The notes under the pieces: generated by a model
Seen by the model: only the letters and a program-made list of their open reading frames with translations
Database searches by the model: none
Told to the model about the DNA's origin: nothing
Source of the DNA: Planctomycetota bacterium
GTDB taxonomy: Bacteria; Planctomycetota; Phycisphaerae; Sedimentisphaerales; Anaerobacaceae
Direction of reading: 5' to 3'
Length of the DNA stretch: 20,049 nt
NCBI GenBank assembly: GCA_003644295.1
Contig: QNBZ01000002.1
Coordinates: 1-20,049 of the forward strand
In this document: positions 1-8,700 of the stretch, in pieces
How the letters are laid out: each line of letters starts with the position of its first letter
Numbering within the stretch: position 1 is the stretch's first letter
Made by a program: the position numbers and the translations under genes

Positions 1-1184
1 ACTCTGATAGTAACCACATCATTTGCATCTTTATCGCTGTCACTAACTGTCAGGCGCAATACATAATCTCCCGCCACAGTAAATGTAACATTGGGGTCTT
101 CAATGTCATTCGAATCGAATGACGGTGTTCCAGGACCGCTGTCCACCGTCCAGGCATACGTTAATTCGCCAGGAGGATTCGGCAGGCCGTCATCGGAAGC
201 CGTAGCATCAAGAGAAACTGTTGCACTGCCTGATGCCAGCCAAACCACCTGCTTATCACCAGCATCAACCGTTGGTGTGGCATTGCCGGTATCAAAGGTC
301 CAAACCCTACCCTCGGTCTTTATCTCCGGACCTGTTCCATTAGGATCGTAACAGTCAACTCTCCAGTAATAAATTTCATCCATAGTCAGGGTGCCAACTA
401 CAACAGAATTCGCATCCTGCTTATCAAGAATTTTCGTGTTGCTCCCTGGCATATCGGGGTCTGTTCCGAACCAGACATCGCAAAGAATAGTATCTCCCTC
501 TTGGCGGGGGTCAGGACGAGTCCAGCTAAGCGTAGTAGATTCCCCAGGATCGACGGAACTGTTATCAGCGGGGCTTGGATCCTGAGCGGCATAGGCCAAA
601 CCGGCATAAACATCATCCCAGTGAACAGCACCCGCCGTACCTGTGTACCAGTTATCTCCAGAAACCAGACACATAACAACTCTACCGTAAGCAGCCGGCA
701 TCGGTGCTGTTTCTGTGGCTGAAATAACCTTCCAGGTATCAGGGGGATCGCCGGGTTCTCCCGGCGAACAGGGGTCTTTAGCACCATAAAAATACCCTAT
801 ATTTACATCCTCAATCTTGTAATCATCTGCGTCGAACCACTCAAGTTTGAAAAGACCGTCCCAACCTTTAAGTCTATCAGTCGATAAGGTGTGAGCATTG
901 ATACTAACCTCATACTCCCGACCCATAAGGGCAGGGAAATCCTGGTAGATACCTGTGTCACAGTGCCATTCTTTCACGGCTTTGGTATCAATTACTGCGC
1001 CGTCGCTCCCGTCATGATGACGACCGCTTGATCCCCAGGTCGTCCAGCCAGGAATAGTAACCGAACCGAAGTCGCCCAAATCGCCATCTTCAAAGCCGGG
1101 ATTAACCAATTCATTCGCCGAGACACTGCCGGCCAATCCCATAATAAAAAGCAGTATAATCACATTTCTCATGCCATTTTTCAT
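1..1184 (-). CDS. Secreted multidomain protein (jelly-roll, Fn3-like, PKD-like), 3' end missing
   Basis: The reading frame is open from the ATG at 1184 to the left edge, giving 394 codons without a stop, so the C-terminus lies outside the window. An AGGAGA ribosome site sits just upstream of the ATG. Residues 1-23 are a typical signal peptide ending in SVSA. Residues about 24-195 look like a carbohydrate-binding jelly-roll; the opening NELVNPGFEDG is similar to the repeat start of the PEP-CTERM protein next door. Residues about 200-298 resemble an Fn3-like module with the planctomycete-style run CDVWFGTDPDMPG. Residues about 303-394 resemble a PKD domain (TPTVDAGD, YAWTVDSGPG, GDYVLRLTVSD). 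The likely role is an extracellular or cell-surface protein, perhaps glycan-binding. No catalytic motif is visible in the part present. It may end in a sorting signal or another domain beyond the edge. It is transcribed in the same direction as the PEP-CTERM gene, 238 bases downstream of it. Confidence 0.85.
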   Translation of the reverse strand, partial: MKNGMRNVIILLFIMGLAGSVSANELVNPGFEDGDLGDFGSVTIPGWTTWGSSGRHHDGSDGAVIDTKAVKEWHCDTGIYQDFPALMGREYEVSINAHTLSTDRLKGWDGLFKLEWFDADDYKIEDVNIGYFYGAKDPCSPGEPGDPPDTWKVISATETAPMPAAYGRVVMCLVSGDNWYTGTAGAVHWDDVYAGLAYAAQDPSPADNSSVDPGESTTLSWTRPDPRQEGDTILCDVWFGTDPDMPGSNTKILDKQDANSVVVGTLTMDEIYYWRVDCYDPNGTGPEIKTEGRVWTFDTGNATPTVDAGDKQVVWLASGSATVSLDATASDDGLPNPPGELTYAWTVDSGPGTPSFDSNDIEDPNVTFTVAGDYVLRLTVSDSDKDANDVVTIR

Positions 1185-1366
1185 GTCAATTTCTCCTTTC
1201 AAATTTCCATCTGAATAAAAATATATTTTTTTATATTTTGCTTTTACCGATATTTTTTTGTAGCTTCCCTGATGTATTCCTCAACCTTAAGGTTCTTGTG
1301 CCGCCGTTTCGGCAACTCAATAGTACATTTTGCGATGCCTTCTCACCTGACATCGGCATAACTCCA

Positions 1367-1401
1367 GCCGTATCTTCCACCTGTTCGATGGAAGATACGG
1401 C
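1367..1401 (-). terminator. Perfect 13-bp hairpin downstream of the PEP-CTERM gene
   Basis: The arms at 1367-1379 and 1389-1401 are perfectly complementary over 13 bp (GCCGTATCTTCCA pairs with TGGAAGATACGGC), with a 9-base loop. The hairpin begins about 21 bases after the stop codon of the leftward gene at 1423. No T-run follows it on that strand, so it is not a textbook intrinsic terminator. It could stabilise the 3' end of the message or act as a partial terminator between the two secreted-protein genes. Confidence 0.4.
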
Positions 1402-1422
1402 CGTTACATCAAACAAATCAAA

Positions 1423-2424
1423 TTAGCGTTTGCGTCTGCTCAGGAACAATCCGCCAAGACCCAATATAAACACTGTTGCCGGCTCTGGAACCTCAACAAA
1501 GCTGGCATCATCAAACTTGCCAACTACATTGACGCCGGTTCCGCCGAACATAACGCGAGCCGAATCGCTGCCAGCCATAGCTGTAACGTTGAAACTGAAC
1601 TGGGTCCAGTCAGCATTTGTTAGGCCATCGGAAATATCCTTTACCGACTCACCAAGAAGGTTTTCGCCGTCATACCATTCAACCTTCATATAGTAACTGC
1701 CTTGCGTTATGACGTCATCGCTCAGGCCCCAAAGCGTGTATAGGTAGGACTCACCGCCGGTTACACTGACGTTATCATAGTGCGCTTCACCCTCAGAACC
1801 AGCCCATGTTCTCACAGCTATACCTCTACTACCGGTGTGGGCGGCCCAGCCTTCATAGCCTGCTACTCCCGACATCGTCCAGCGATCCTCAAAACTGGGA
1901 TTTGCCAAAAGGCCGCTAAAGTCCACATCATCAAACTTGCCGGTCAAATTGACAGTATCGGAGCCAAATATAACACGAGCTGTATCGCTGCCCGCCGGAG
2001 ATGTGGGGTTGAGAGTTTGCTGAACCCAGTCATCCGAGGGAACAGGAATGGTGGTCTTTCCCATTTCCCCAATCTTGCTTCCGCCGGCATACCATTCGAC
2101 ATTCATATAAAAGTCACCTGTCAAATCGCCCGCATCTCGTAAGCTCCAAAGCGTATAGTTGTAGGTTGTACTTCCGGTTACAGGAACGTCCTGGTAAGCG
2201 AAACCGGTTCCTGAGTCAACCCAGTTTCTCATTGCCATACCCGAGTTGCCTGTATGATTAGCCCAGCACTCAATGTTCGCTGCACCTGACGGCGTCTCTC
2301 CTTTCGTCCAGCCCCAGTCCCATCCTATTTCCATACTAGGGTCTAATATCAACTCATCAGCTCGAGCGGTTACAGATACACCCAAAAGCAAAACAAAACT
2401 TACTAACATTAACTTCTTTAACAT
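1423..2424 (-). CDS. PEP-CTERM-sorted secreted protein with two tandem jelly-roll-like repeats
   Basis: The start is set at the ATG at 2424 because a strong GGAGGAG site lies 4 bases upstream and a signal peptide follows at once (MLKKLMLVSFVLLLGVSVTARA). An in-frame ATG at 2502 would place 26 non-signal residues in front. The product is 333 residues. Two homologous repeats of about 140 residues follow the signal peptide. Both have the pattern NPS(M/F)E, W-A-HTG..G.A.R.W, Y.YTLW.L, YM.VEWY, GSD.ARV.FG and GKFDD..F, so the gene arose by internal duplication. The fold is probably a carbohydrate-binding beta-sandwich (inference). The tail VPEPAT (312-317), a hydrophobic stretch and RRKR is the PEP-CTERM signal, which in known systems is handled by an exosortase for export to the surface or matrix. 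No exosortase gene is in this window. The partner or ligand is unknown. Confidence 0.9.
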   Translation of the reverse strand: MLKKLMLVSFVLLLGVSVTARADELILDPSMEIGWDWGWTKGETPSGAANIECWANHTGNSGMAMRNWVDSGTGFAYQDVPVTGSTTYNYTLWSLRDAGDLTGDFYMNVEWYAGGSKIGEMGKTTIPVPSDDWVQQTLNPTSPAGSDTARVIFGSDTVNLTGKFDDVDFSGLLANPSFEDRWTMSGVAGYEGWAAHTGSRGIAVRTWAGSEGEAHYDNVSVTGGESYLYTLWGLSDDVITQGSYYMKVEWYDGENLLGESVKDISDGLTNADWTQFSFNVTAMAGSDSARVMFGGTGVNVVGKFDDASFVEVPEPATVFILGLGGLFLSRRKR

Positions 2425-2497
2425 AATACTCCTCCTCTCTAAACTAAAACAAAAACAACATTCAGACATCTGCAAAACACGCAACTGCTTGAAAAAT

Positions 2498-2521
2498 AAC
2501 ACCTTTCAATTCAATGGTGTT
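2498..2521. promoter_or_regulatory. 24-bp imperfect palindrome upstream of the PEP-CTERM gene
   Basis: The outer arms AACACC and GGTGTT match perfectly, and 10 of the 12 pairs of the full 24-bp dyad agree. It lies 74-97 bases upstream of the ATG at 2424. It could be an operator for a dimeric regulator or a hairpin in the leader RNA. It does not resemble the LacI-type candidate in the control region near 11965. Confidence 0.35.
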
Positions 2522-2977
2522 TATTTCGATGTTTCCTCCACAATGTGGCCTTTAACAACCCTCTACGACAGTTAAACTTATCGCTGGTTTGCGCTGCGAA
2601 ATACGTGTTTAACATTCGTTATAGCCTTCACCAATAAAAATAACCACACGTAGAAGATTAAAACATACTGAACTTTTCAAAGAGTCCTGACCCACTCTCA
2701 GTCTTCAAGCAGCCATCCGTATTTTCCGCGCTCTGACCACCAGAACGCCCTTAACATAGATTTTTAACCTTCACCAACTTTTGACCTTCATTTCACGCTT
2801 TTCGTCTCCTCCTCAAATAAAATTAACTTTCGTCCAAGAGTGTTTTGATAACATTGGGCAACGCACCCAATATCTAACACCCAAGCCCTCACCAAACCTT
2901 AAACCTTCAAAAAACTCCACAAAATACCATAATTTTGGCTAACGTCCCATAATGTCATAACGTTTTCATACTTCTAC

Positions 2978-3006
2978 ATTTTACTACTATTCCACATCCC
3001 AAAGAA
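2978..3006 (-). promoter_or_regulatory. Weak leftward promoter next to the 21-bp-spaced repeats
   Basis: On the minus strand a poor -35 (TTCTTT, 3006-3001) and a fair -10 (TAAAAT, 2983-2978) are 17 bp apart. The proximal half of the direct repeat ends 1 base upstream of the -35. A weak -35 abutting a binding site is the arrangement usual for AraC-family activated promoters. The promoter points towards the PEP-CTERM gene. Confidence 0.3.
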
Positions 3007-3007
3007 C

Positions 3008-3039
3008 ACCATTTTGCGGATACTTTTAACCATTTTGCG
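3008..3039 (-). promoter_or_regulatory. Candidate AraC/XylR-type operator: 11-bp direct repeat, 21-bp period
   Basis: The 11-mer CGCAAAATGGT (minus-strand reading) occurs identically at 3008-3018 and 3029-3039. The repeat period is exactly 21 bp, two helical turns. AraC-family regulators, including AraC and XylR of enterics, bind tandem half-sites with about this spacing. The gene of an AraC-domain regulator ends only 50 bases away. Assigning the site to that protein is inference. Confidence 0.45.
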
Positions 3040-3088
3040 ACCAAGAACTTATCGACTGAAAAAGCCCTGAAATACTCCTGTAATTTCA

Positions 3089-4246
3089 CTAAACAACACA
3101 TAAATTCCTTCTCCTGTACTCTATAGGACTGACTCCTTCAATATCTCTGAAATACCGGCTAATATGAGCTATACTTGAAAATCCCAGTTCAGATGCAATC
3201 TCTGAGATGGTATCTGATGTCTCAAGAAGCATCTTTGTAATCAGTTGCACTTTTTTAAGTTTAATTTCCTGATGAATTGAATGGTTCAGATACCTCTTGA
3301 ATCGTCTTTCAAGTTCTCTTCTGGAAACTGAAACAAATTCAGCAACATCGCTAACTTGAATCTGCATTTTGACATTGTTTCTTATAAAATCGAGCGCCTC
3401 TGCCACCACTTTATCAGGCACAGCAAACACACTTGTGGATTGTCGTGCTACTACATGAGTAGGTTTTACTACCACTTCTTTTTTGCCTACACTACTTACA
3501 CCTTCCCGCATCATACTATCTAGAAGTCTTGCAGCTTCATAACCAGCCTTAGCTGTACTCAACGCAATACTGGACAATGGCGGCGTTGCAAACTCGCAGT
3601 TTGCAACGTCATTATCAACTCCAAGAACTGCGACTTCCTCAGGAACATTTACCCCGGCGGCTTTACAGGCCTCTAAAACATGGAACCCTCTTTCATCATT
3701 ACTTGCCATTATTCCGATTGGTTTCGATAGCGATTCAATCCATTCCATCATTGCCGGCAACTCTCTTGCAAAATCAGATTTTGCACTGAAGGGATATGAA
3801 TACGAGCTGACATCATAGCCGGCATTTCGAAGAACTTTCGTATAACTTACCGCTCTTTTATGTGACCAGATCTCTCGTTCAACTCCGCAGAACCCAAAAT
3901 TTTTGAAACCTAATGACAGAAGATATTCGGCTGCCATCTCTCCTATCCTGTCAGAATCTCCGATGATATTTATCCGGCCATTGATAGTTTCTCCAGCACC
4001 TAAAATGATACATGGCATCTTATCGGGTATTTTTTCTATAACTTTTTCGTTTTTAGAAATACGGACAATTACACCATCAGGTTTGATTTTTTCGATACTA
4101 TGCAAAGACCTGTGAATACCGTCTTTTTCATAAAGAAACAGCCAACGCCCATTCAGGTTTGCATATCTGGATATGCCGTTCAAAAGCCCTTGGTCATATG
4201 CCCGATGGTTTTCGATTGCCAAGATTATTTTAGGTAAATTACTCAT
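3089..4246 (-). CDS. XylR-type transcriptional regulator (periplasmic-binding-like + AraC HTH)
   Basis: The ATG at 4246 is chosen over the upstream in-frame ATG at 4336. It lies 7 bases after the stop of the transporter gene, has GGAAGGTG upstream, and starts the family-typical N-terminus (MSNLPKIILAIENHRAYDQG). The product is 385 residues. Residues about 5-275 form a LacI/periplasmic-binding-like sensor domain (DRIGEMAAEYLLSLG, IGIMASNDERGF, VAVLGVDND). Residues about 283-380 form a two-helix-turn-helix AraC domain (VSVSRRELERRFKR, ISEIASELGFSS, HISRYFRDIEGVSPIEYRR). This is the layout of XylR and related sugar-responsive activators. It is the last gene of the leftward operon and probably senses an oligosaccharide or sugar from the pathway. 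The effector cannot be read from the sequence. The 21-bp-spaced repeats just downstream are a possible target. Confidence 0.9.
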   Translation of the reverse strand: MSNLPKIILAIENHRAYDQGLLNGISRYANLNGRWLFLYEKDGIHRSLHSIEKIKPDGVIVRISKNEKVIEKIPDKMPCIILGAGETINGRINIIGDSDRIGEMAAEYLLSLGFKNFGFCGVEREIWSHKRAVSYTKVLRNAGYDVSSYSYPFSAKSDFARELPAMMEWIESLSKPIGIMASNDERGFHVLEACKAAGVNVPEEVAVLGVDNDVANCEFATPPLSSIALSTAKAGYEAARLLDSMMREGVSSVGKKEVVVKPTHVVARQSTSVFAVPDKVVAEALDFIRNNVKMQIQVSDVAEFVSVSRRELERRFKRYLNHSIHQEIKLKKVQLITKMLLETSDTISEIASELGFSSIAHISRYFRDIEGVSPIEYRRRNLCVV

Positions 4247-4253
4247 CAAAATT

Positions 4254-5690
4254 TTATGCACCTTCCTTCTGTCCGGATTCAGCCTCGATTGCTGCGAGCC
4301 TGCGTTTTTTAAGCAATTCCTTAATCTCGTAAGCACGGTCTTCAGTTAGAGGATATTTAGTCAGTAATAACACACTTACTAAGCACAGAATTGCGGGCAA
4401 GCCTATTTCCCAGAATCTAAGCCAAAAGAGTGTTGAATCTGACTGCTGGGCAAGATTATGGTCGTATCTCACTGTCTTCAGAATGTAACCGCTAATAACA
4501 GTTGCTATAGAGGCAGCCACTTTCCACCACCACCCGTAAACCGCATAATAACTCCCCTCCCTCCTTTTTCCTGTTACAAGTTCATCCTCATCACAGATAT
4601 CGGCATTCATAGCATTTACAAGCGTGAAGACAATTACCATTCCAAATGATAACATGGCAGTTGGTATGAAAGTAAGCCATGGATACTCTCGGCTATAGCA
4701 TACGATTTTTAAAAGGTTTCCTATTGTCATAACAATAAGAGCAACCATAACAGTCCTTCTTTTACCCAGATGACTCGATAGCCACGTCATCGGAAAAATA
4801 CCAATAATAGCAACCACAGCCCAGATAGTTCCGTTCCATCCCATCCATTTAGACGCCAGGTCTTTACTGCCGGAAAATATATAATAGATCATTATGAAAC
4901 TGTTAAAACCCATGACGAGTTGAAACCCAACTATTACAAGCACAAAAATAACCACCATCATTATAAATGTGCGATTCTTACAAGTAATTTTAACACTCTC
5001 CCAAAACTTCACTTTCTTTTGCTTTTCGGCCTGTTCCAGCTTAGACTCTTTACAAACGAAGGCACACACCATTGCTGATAAAAAGAAAATCAGCCCTATA
5101 GCAATGCCTACCCACTTTATACCCTCGACATCACTCTTAAAAACAGGCCTATTGGCTATGTAATACAGCCATGGCGACACAATAGCAGCCACATTTCCGA
5201 TAAAGCTGGCATACGCAAACACTCTGGTTCTTTCATGGTAATCATTAGACATCTCAAGCCCCAGCGCACCATGAGGCACCATGAAGACGGTAATCGCAGT
5301 ATAAAAGACTAATAGCATTATTAAGAAATAGGCATAGACGGCCTTTTGCCCCCAGCCTGCCGGCGGCATCCATAACATCGCAAATGTAATACCAACCAGT
5401 AAACCTCCTATCAAAACATATGGAATTCGTCTGCCAAACCGTGAACGTGTGTTATCTGAAAGATTCCCTACCAGCGGATCGGTAAAGGCGTCCCATACCC
5501 TTGGTATCGCCGAAGCATAGCCAATAAGAATCGGGCTAATCCCCAAGCCTATAATGTAATAAAGAGAAGTGAAATGATTCACAGAACTAATCGCTATAAT
5601 CGGAACTATAGCACCCATTCCGTAAGCAACCTTCTGAGTAAAAGGAATCCTATCTTCTCTGGCAGTGATATGATGTTGTTTCAAATCCAT
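4254..5690 (-). CDS. GPH-family sugar:cation symporter (MelB-like)
   Basis: This 478-residue inner-membrane protein has about 12 hydrophobic segments. The family signature is clear near the N-terminus: WDAFTDPLVGNLSD (66-79) followed by RSRFGRRIPYVLIG. Asp67 and Asp71 match in spacing the two cation-binding aspartates of helix II in E. coli MelB. The family couples uptake of oligosaccharides or glycosides to Na+ or H+. The gene starts 13 bases after the GH94 stop and ends 7 bases before the XylR-type regulator, so the three are surely co-transcribed. In this context the likely cargo is sophoro-oligosaccharides released by the neighbouring secreted enzymes (inference). No ABC or SusC/D importer is present, so this would be the only inner-membrane route encoded here. 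The outer-membrane passage is not encoded in the window. Confidence 0.92.
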   Translation of the reverse strand: MDLKQHHITAREDRIPFTQKVAYGMGAIVPIIAISSVNHFTSLYYIIGLGISPILIGYASAIPRVWDAFTDPLVGNLSDNTRSRFGRRIPYVLIGGLLVGITFAMLWMPPAGWGQKAVYAYFLIMLLVFYTAITVFMVPHGALGLEMSNDYHERTRVFAYASFIGNVAAIVSPWLYYIANRPVFKSDVEGIKWVGIAIGLIFFLSAMVCAFVCKESKLEQAEKQKKVKFWESVKITCKNRTFIMMVVIFVLVIVGFQLVMGFNSFIMIYYIFSGSKDLASKWMGWNGTIWAVVAIIGIFPMTWLSSHLGKRRTVMVALIVMTIGNLLKIVCYSREYPWLTFIPTAMLSFGMVIVFTLVNAMNADICDEDELVTGKRREGSYYAVYGWWWKVAASIATVISGYILKTVRYDHNLAQQSDSTLFWLRFWEIGLPAILCLVSVLLLTKYPLTEDRAYEIKELLKKRRLAAIEAESGQKEGA

Positions 5691-5703
5691 CTTTCCTCTG
5701 TCG

Positions 5704-8700
5704 CTATGTATAGATTTTTATAGTATTACATTCCATATTCAAAGCCGCAGCCAGTACCGAATCATCGATTATCGCTCCGCCTGTCCGATACAGGTTAGCT
5801 TCCCTAACAAATTCAAAGTCCACGCCGTTAATTTCTATCCTGCTGACACCATTTTCATTTCCACTGACACAATAAATAAACTTCACATTACGCCCTTGGA
5901 ATTCCATCTGTGCGGCAAGGCCATCGTATTCTTTAGGCAGTACCGGGTCAAAAATGGTACGCCCATAGTTATGACGTAGGCCGAGAAGGTATAACATCAC
6001 AAGTTTTACAAATATACCCGGGCCACTTGAATATATTCTCCATCCGCCCTTGAGAGCAACTTTGCCCAACATCAAATCTTCATAGTGTCTATTAACTTCA
6101 TAACGATTCGTAAAAGCTGCGTCAGAACTGCTGTAATAACAATTGGACTGCCGTATGTCAGCCTGAGGTATTATTTCCTGTATCCCTATCGGCACAACCT
6201 GGCGCAATGCTTTTATGAAGGCTTTAGCATCCCCCAGCCGAGCCATCGCTTCGGCATAGCGTAAGTGAGCATGAGTGTACATAAGACCGACTTCACGTCC
6301 AAAGAAAGGACAGCTTTCCGCACGCTTAAAGTAACGCTGCAAGCCACCGTTATATTCGGAAGGCCTATCCATCAACCTTGCGCCATCCGGCCCTTTAAGG
6401 TGTTGCTCTATTATTTCAGCATGCAGCTTTGCCTGTTCCGGCGTGAATATTCCGCTTATTACACCGCGAATCATCGGTAGCAAACGATAATGAATTCCTG
6501 TCGTTGAATCAGAAGGATGGAGCAAAAGGTCTATGCCGTTTTCCTGATTGACAAAGCCAAAGCCGGCAACAACAGAATCCTTAATCAGAAGCCGGTTGAA
6601 ATCGCTGCGAATCATATCACATAGTTTTTTAAGTTCATCTGCCGTTTCAATGCGTCCCGTTCTGCGGCACACCCGGGCAAATTCTTGAAATGTCTGATAG
6701 CTCAAGCCTACAGTCCAGGAACTAATCAATCGTTTTTTTAATTCCTGATTAACCGGCTGCATCGCGTCATTCCAGTCGCCATCACTATAGTTTACCAGTG
6801 CTGTCCCGTCAGCAAAACAACTGGCTCTGATATGTGCAATTGCACAAAGAATATGATTAAAGACACTTGAATATTCTGCTTGTTCAGATACATCTTGACA
6901 GTAGTAAGGTAATTTTTCGTTTAGAAAATCATAATCGCCGGAAATACGAATGTATTCACTCGCCGCCAGAATCGGCCAGAAAACAATATCTCCGTGTGAC
7001 TCTGGAGATCTGACCTGGTTATACCAGTCAAACATCCACCATTGCGGCCAGTTGCCAGCTATATTCTGATTTGAAAAAACAATGGTCAGCAGATTTCGTG
7101 CCTGCGAATAGTGCCCCAAACTCAACAGCATCTCTAAGGGGCCTTGGCATATGTCACGAGTCCCCCAGGCCGCTCCACCATACTGCTCAAGGCCATGAGG
7201 AGCAAGATAATGAACCTTCGCATTCTGGGCAAACCACGGCAGAATTTCAATTATTTCATCTATTGCAGTAGACGTTTTGACTGACGGAAGCTTTATATTA
7301 AGATTAGAAATCATTTCTTTCCAAATGGTATTTGCTCTATCTGCATCCCAACTGCAAGCTTCAGCTCCAGAAAGCCTCTTTCTTTTCATTTGCGATCCGG
7401 TTTGAGTCGTAAGCTCTCCGCGAATTCGCATCACAAACTGTTTTGTCGCCGCCAAATCTATCCGCAAAAAGGATAAACCTCGGCTTTTTCCATCATCGAA
7501 AAGCAGTTCATCCCCCCCTACCCGCTTAACGAGCTTCGCGTTCTCCAACAGTACACTGAAGTGGCCACCCGGGAATATACGAGCCAGTCCACTTTCCTTG
7601 CCCGGCAGGAATTTCAGAACTCTGTCGCCGTTATTTTGGCTGTCATCTTCTATGCTCCAATCATGTTCAGATGAAAGTTGATTGGAAATCACCCACTCTA
7701 ACTGCTGCCCCTGAAGGACCTGAAGCTTCAGCATGATTTCTGGACGGTCAGTGGCCGCCCAGGAATTAACCTGAAACAGTAAATCTCCATGCTTATATAT
7801 CCACCTGCATCCATTAAGAGATATCTCAAAGGCCGACGGCACTGCTAATTGATAAAGCTTCCCGTTATGTCGCACAAAAATTCGCTGTCCTGTATGACGG
7901 AACATATTCAAAGGATTCGTGTTCAAAGCTAAAAAACGGTTAAAATTAACATTGCCCTGGGCAACATGGGATTGAAATACTCCAAACATATAACAAGAAA
8001 AACTCATGCTCATATCATTCGGTGTCAAATTGGCCCCTGTTGTCATTATATGCCCATGAGGGCGGTTTACCAAAGCTTCTTTACGGCGCAACACAACGTG
8101 CTTGTTCTCGCCGTAAAAGAAGGAAAGTAATTCGCCTTTGAAAAACTCGCTACACCTGCGTTCAGCACCAAACAAACTGTTTAAGTCTTTTTCTGTGAGG
8201 TCATCAGAAGAAAACAACGAAGAGCCCGAGAACAGAGTTCTGGTCGGCTCTTTGTAAAAACACTCATCAGGCCATGGCTGCTCAGAAAGCTCTTTAACTT
8301 TTTTCAGTCTTGAATCGATTATCTGAATATCGTCTGATGCAGTGGCTTCTATATGATTTTCGCAGAAAATGCCGAAGAATCCGAGATTGATTCTTTGGCC
8401 GGGTTTCAAAACAAACGGTTTTTCCTGCATCGCAACAACAGCCAGTTCCTGCTGTGATAATCCACCAAGTTCAGAAGCAAACAGCCCCATCGGCAGGCCG
8501 GATTCCCTGTAGCCGGGCCCGAAAAATTGCATTCCATCCGTCGAGAAACTGCTCACTTCGGAAATCGACCCCAATGCCAGCCACGGGAAATAGCCGGCGC
8601 CATGCTCGTTCTGCCTGCAACAAAGAATATGGCCATGTTCGCTGTGCGAAAGTACGGTATAGTCAATATACTGGCTTATATAAAAATCATTCTTTTCATT

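Larger units (their letters stand above)
2425..3088. other. AT-rich gene-free region between the XylR-type regulator and the PEP-CTERM gene
   Basis: No credible protein-coding frame was found in these 664 bases on either strand. The longest ATG-started leftward frames I read here are about 19 codons and lack ribosome sites. The region holds, from right to left: an 11-bp direct repeat (3008-3018 and 3029-3039), a weak promoter-like pair (3001-3006 and 2978-2983), a bulged hairpin at 2841-2879 whose core ATTGGG/CCCAAT is perfect, a GAGGAGGAG run near 2805-2813 on the minus strand with no usable frame behind it, and the 24-bp palindrome at 2498-2521. If transcription starts near 2970, the PEP-CTERM message would have a leader of about 550 nucleotides. 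Confidence 0.5.

Noticed and set aside
398..787. 129-codon minus-strand frame inside the left-edge gene
   Set aside because: It is an alternative frame of the longer open frame from 1184 to the edge, which has a signal peptide, ribosome site and recognisable domains.
1185..1366. Possible riboswitch in the leader of the left-edge gene, suggested by a GCCG-AAA-CGGC hairpin and a GCAUCGCAAAA run
   Set aside because: It does not fit the cyclic-di-GMP-I or other riboswitch consensus that I could recall well enough to test by eye.
1231..1426. Overlapping frames of about 60 codons on both strands between the two secreted-protein genes
   Set aside because: Neither has a ribosome site or a recognisable product, and both run through the hairpin at 1367-1401.
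2698..2757. 19-codon minus-strand frame starting MLRAFWWSERGKYGWLLED
   Set aside because: The composition looks protein-like, but there is no ribosome site and the frame is too short to support a gene or leader peptide.
3065..3090. Possible terminator after the XylR-type gene
   Set aside because: The stem is only 5 bp and AT-rich (GAAAT/ATTTC), with a short T-run after a gap; too weak to call.
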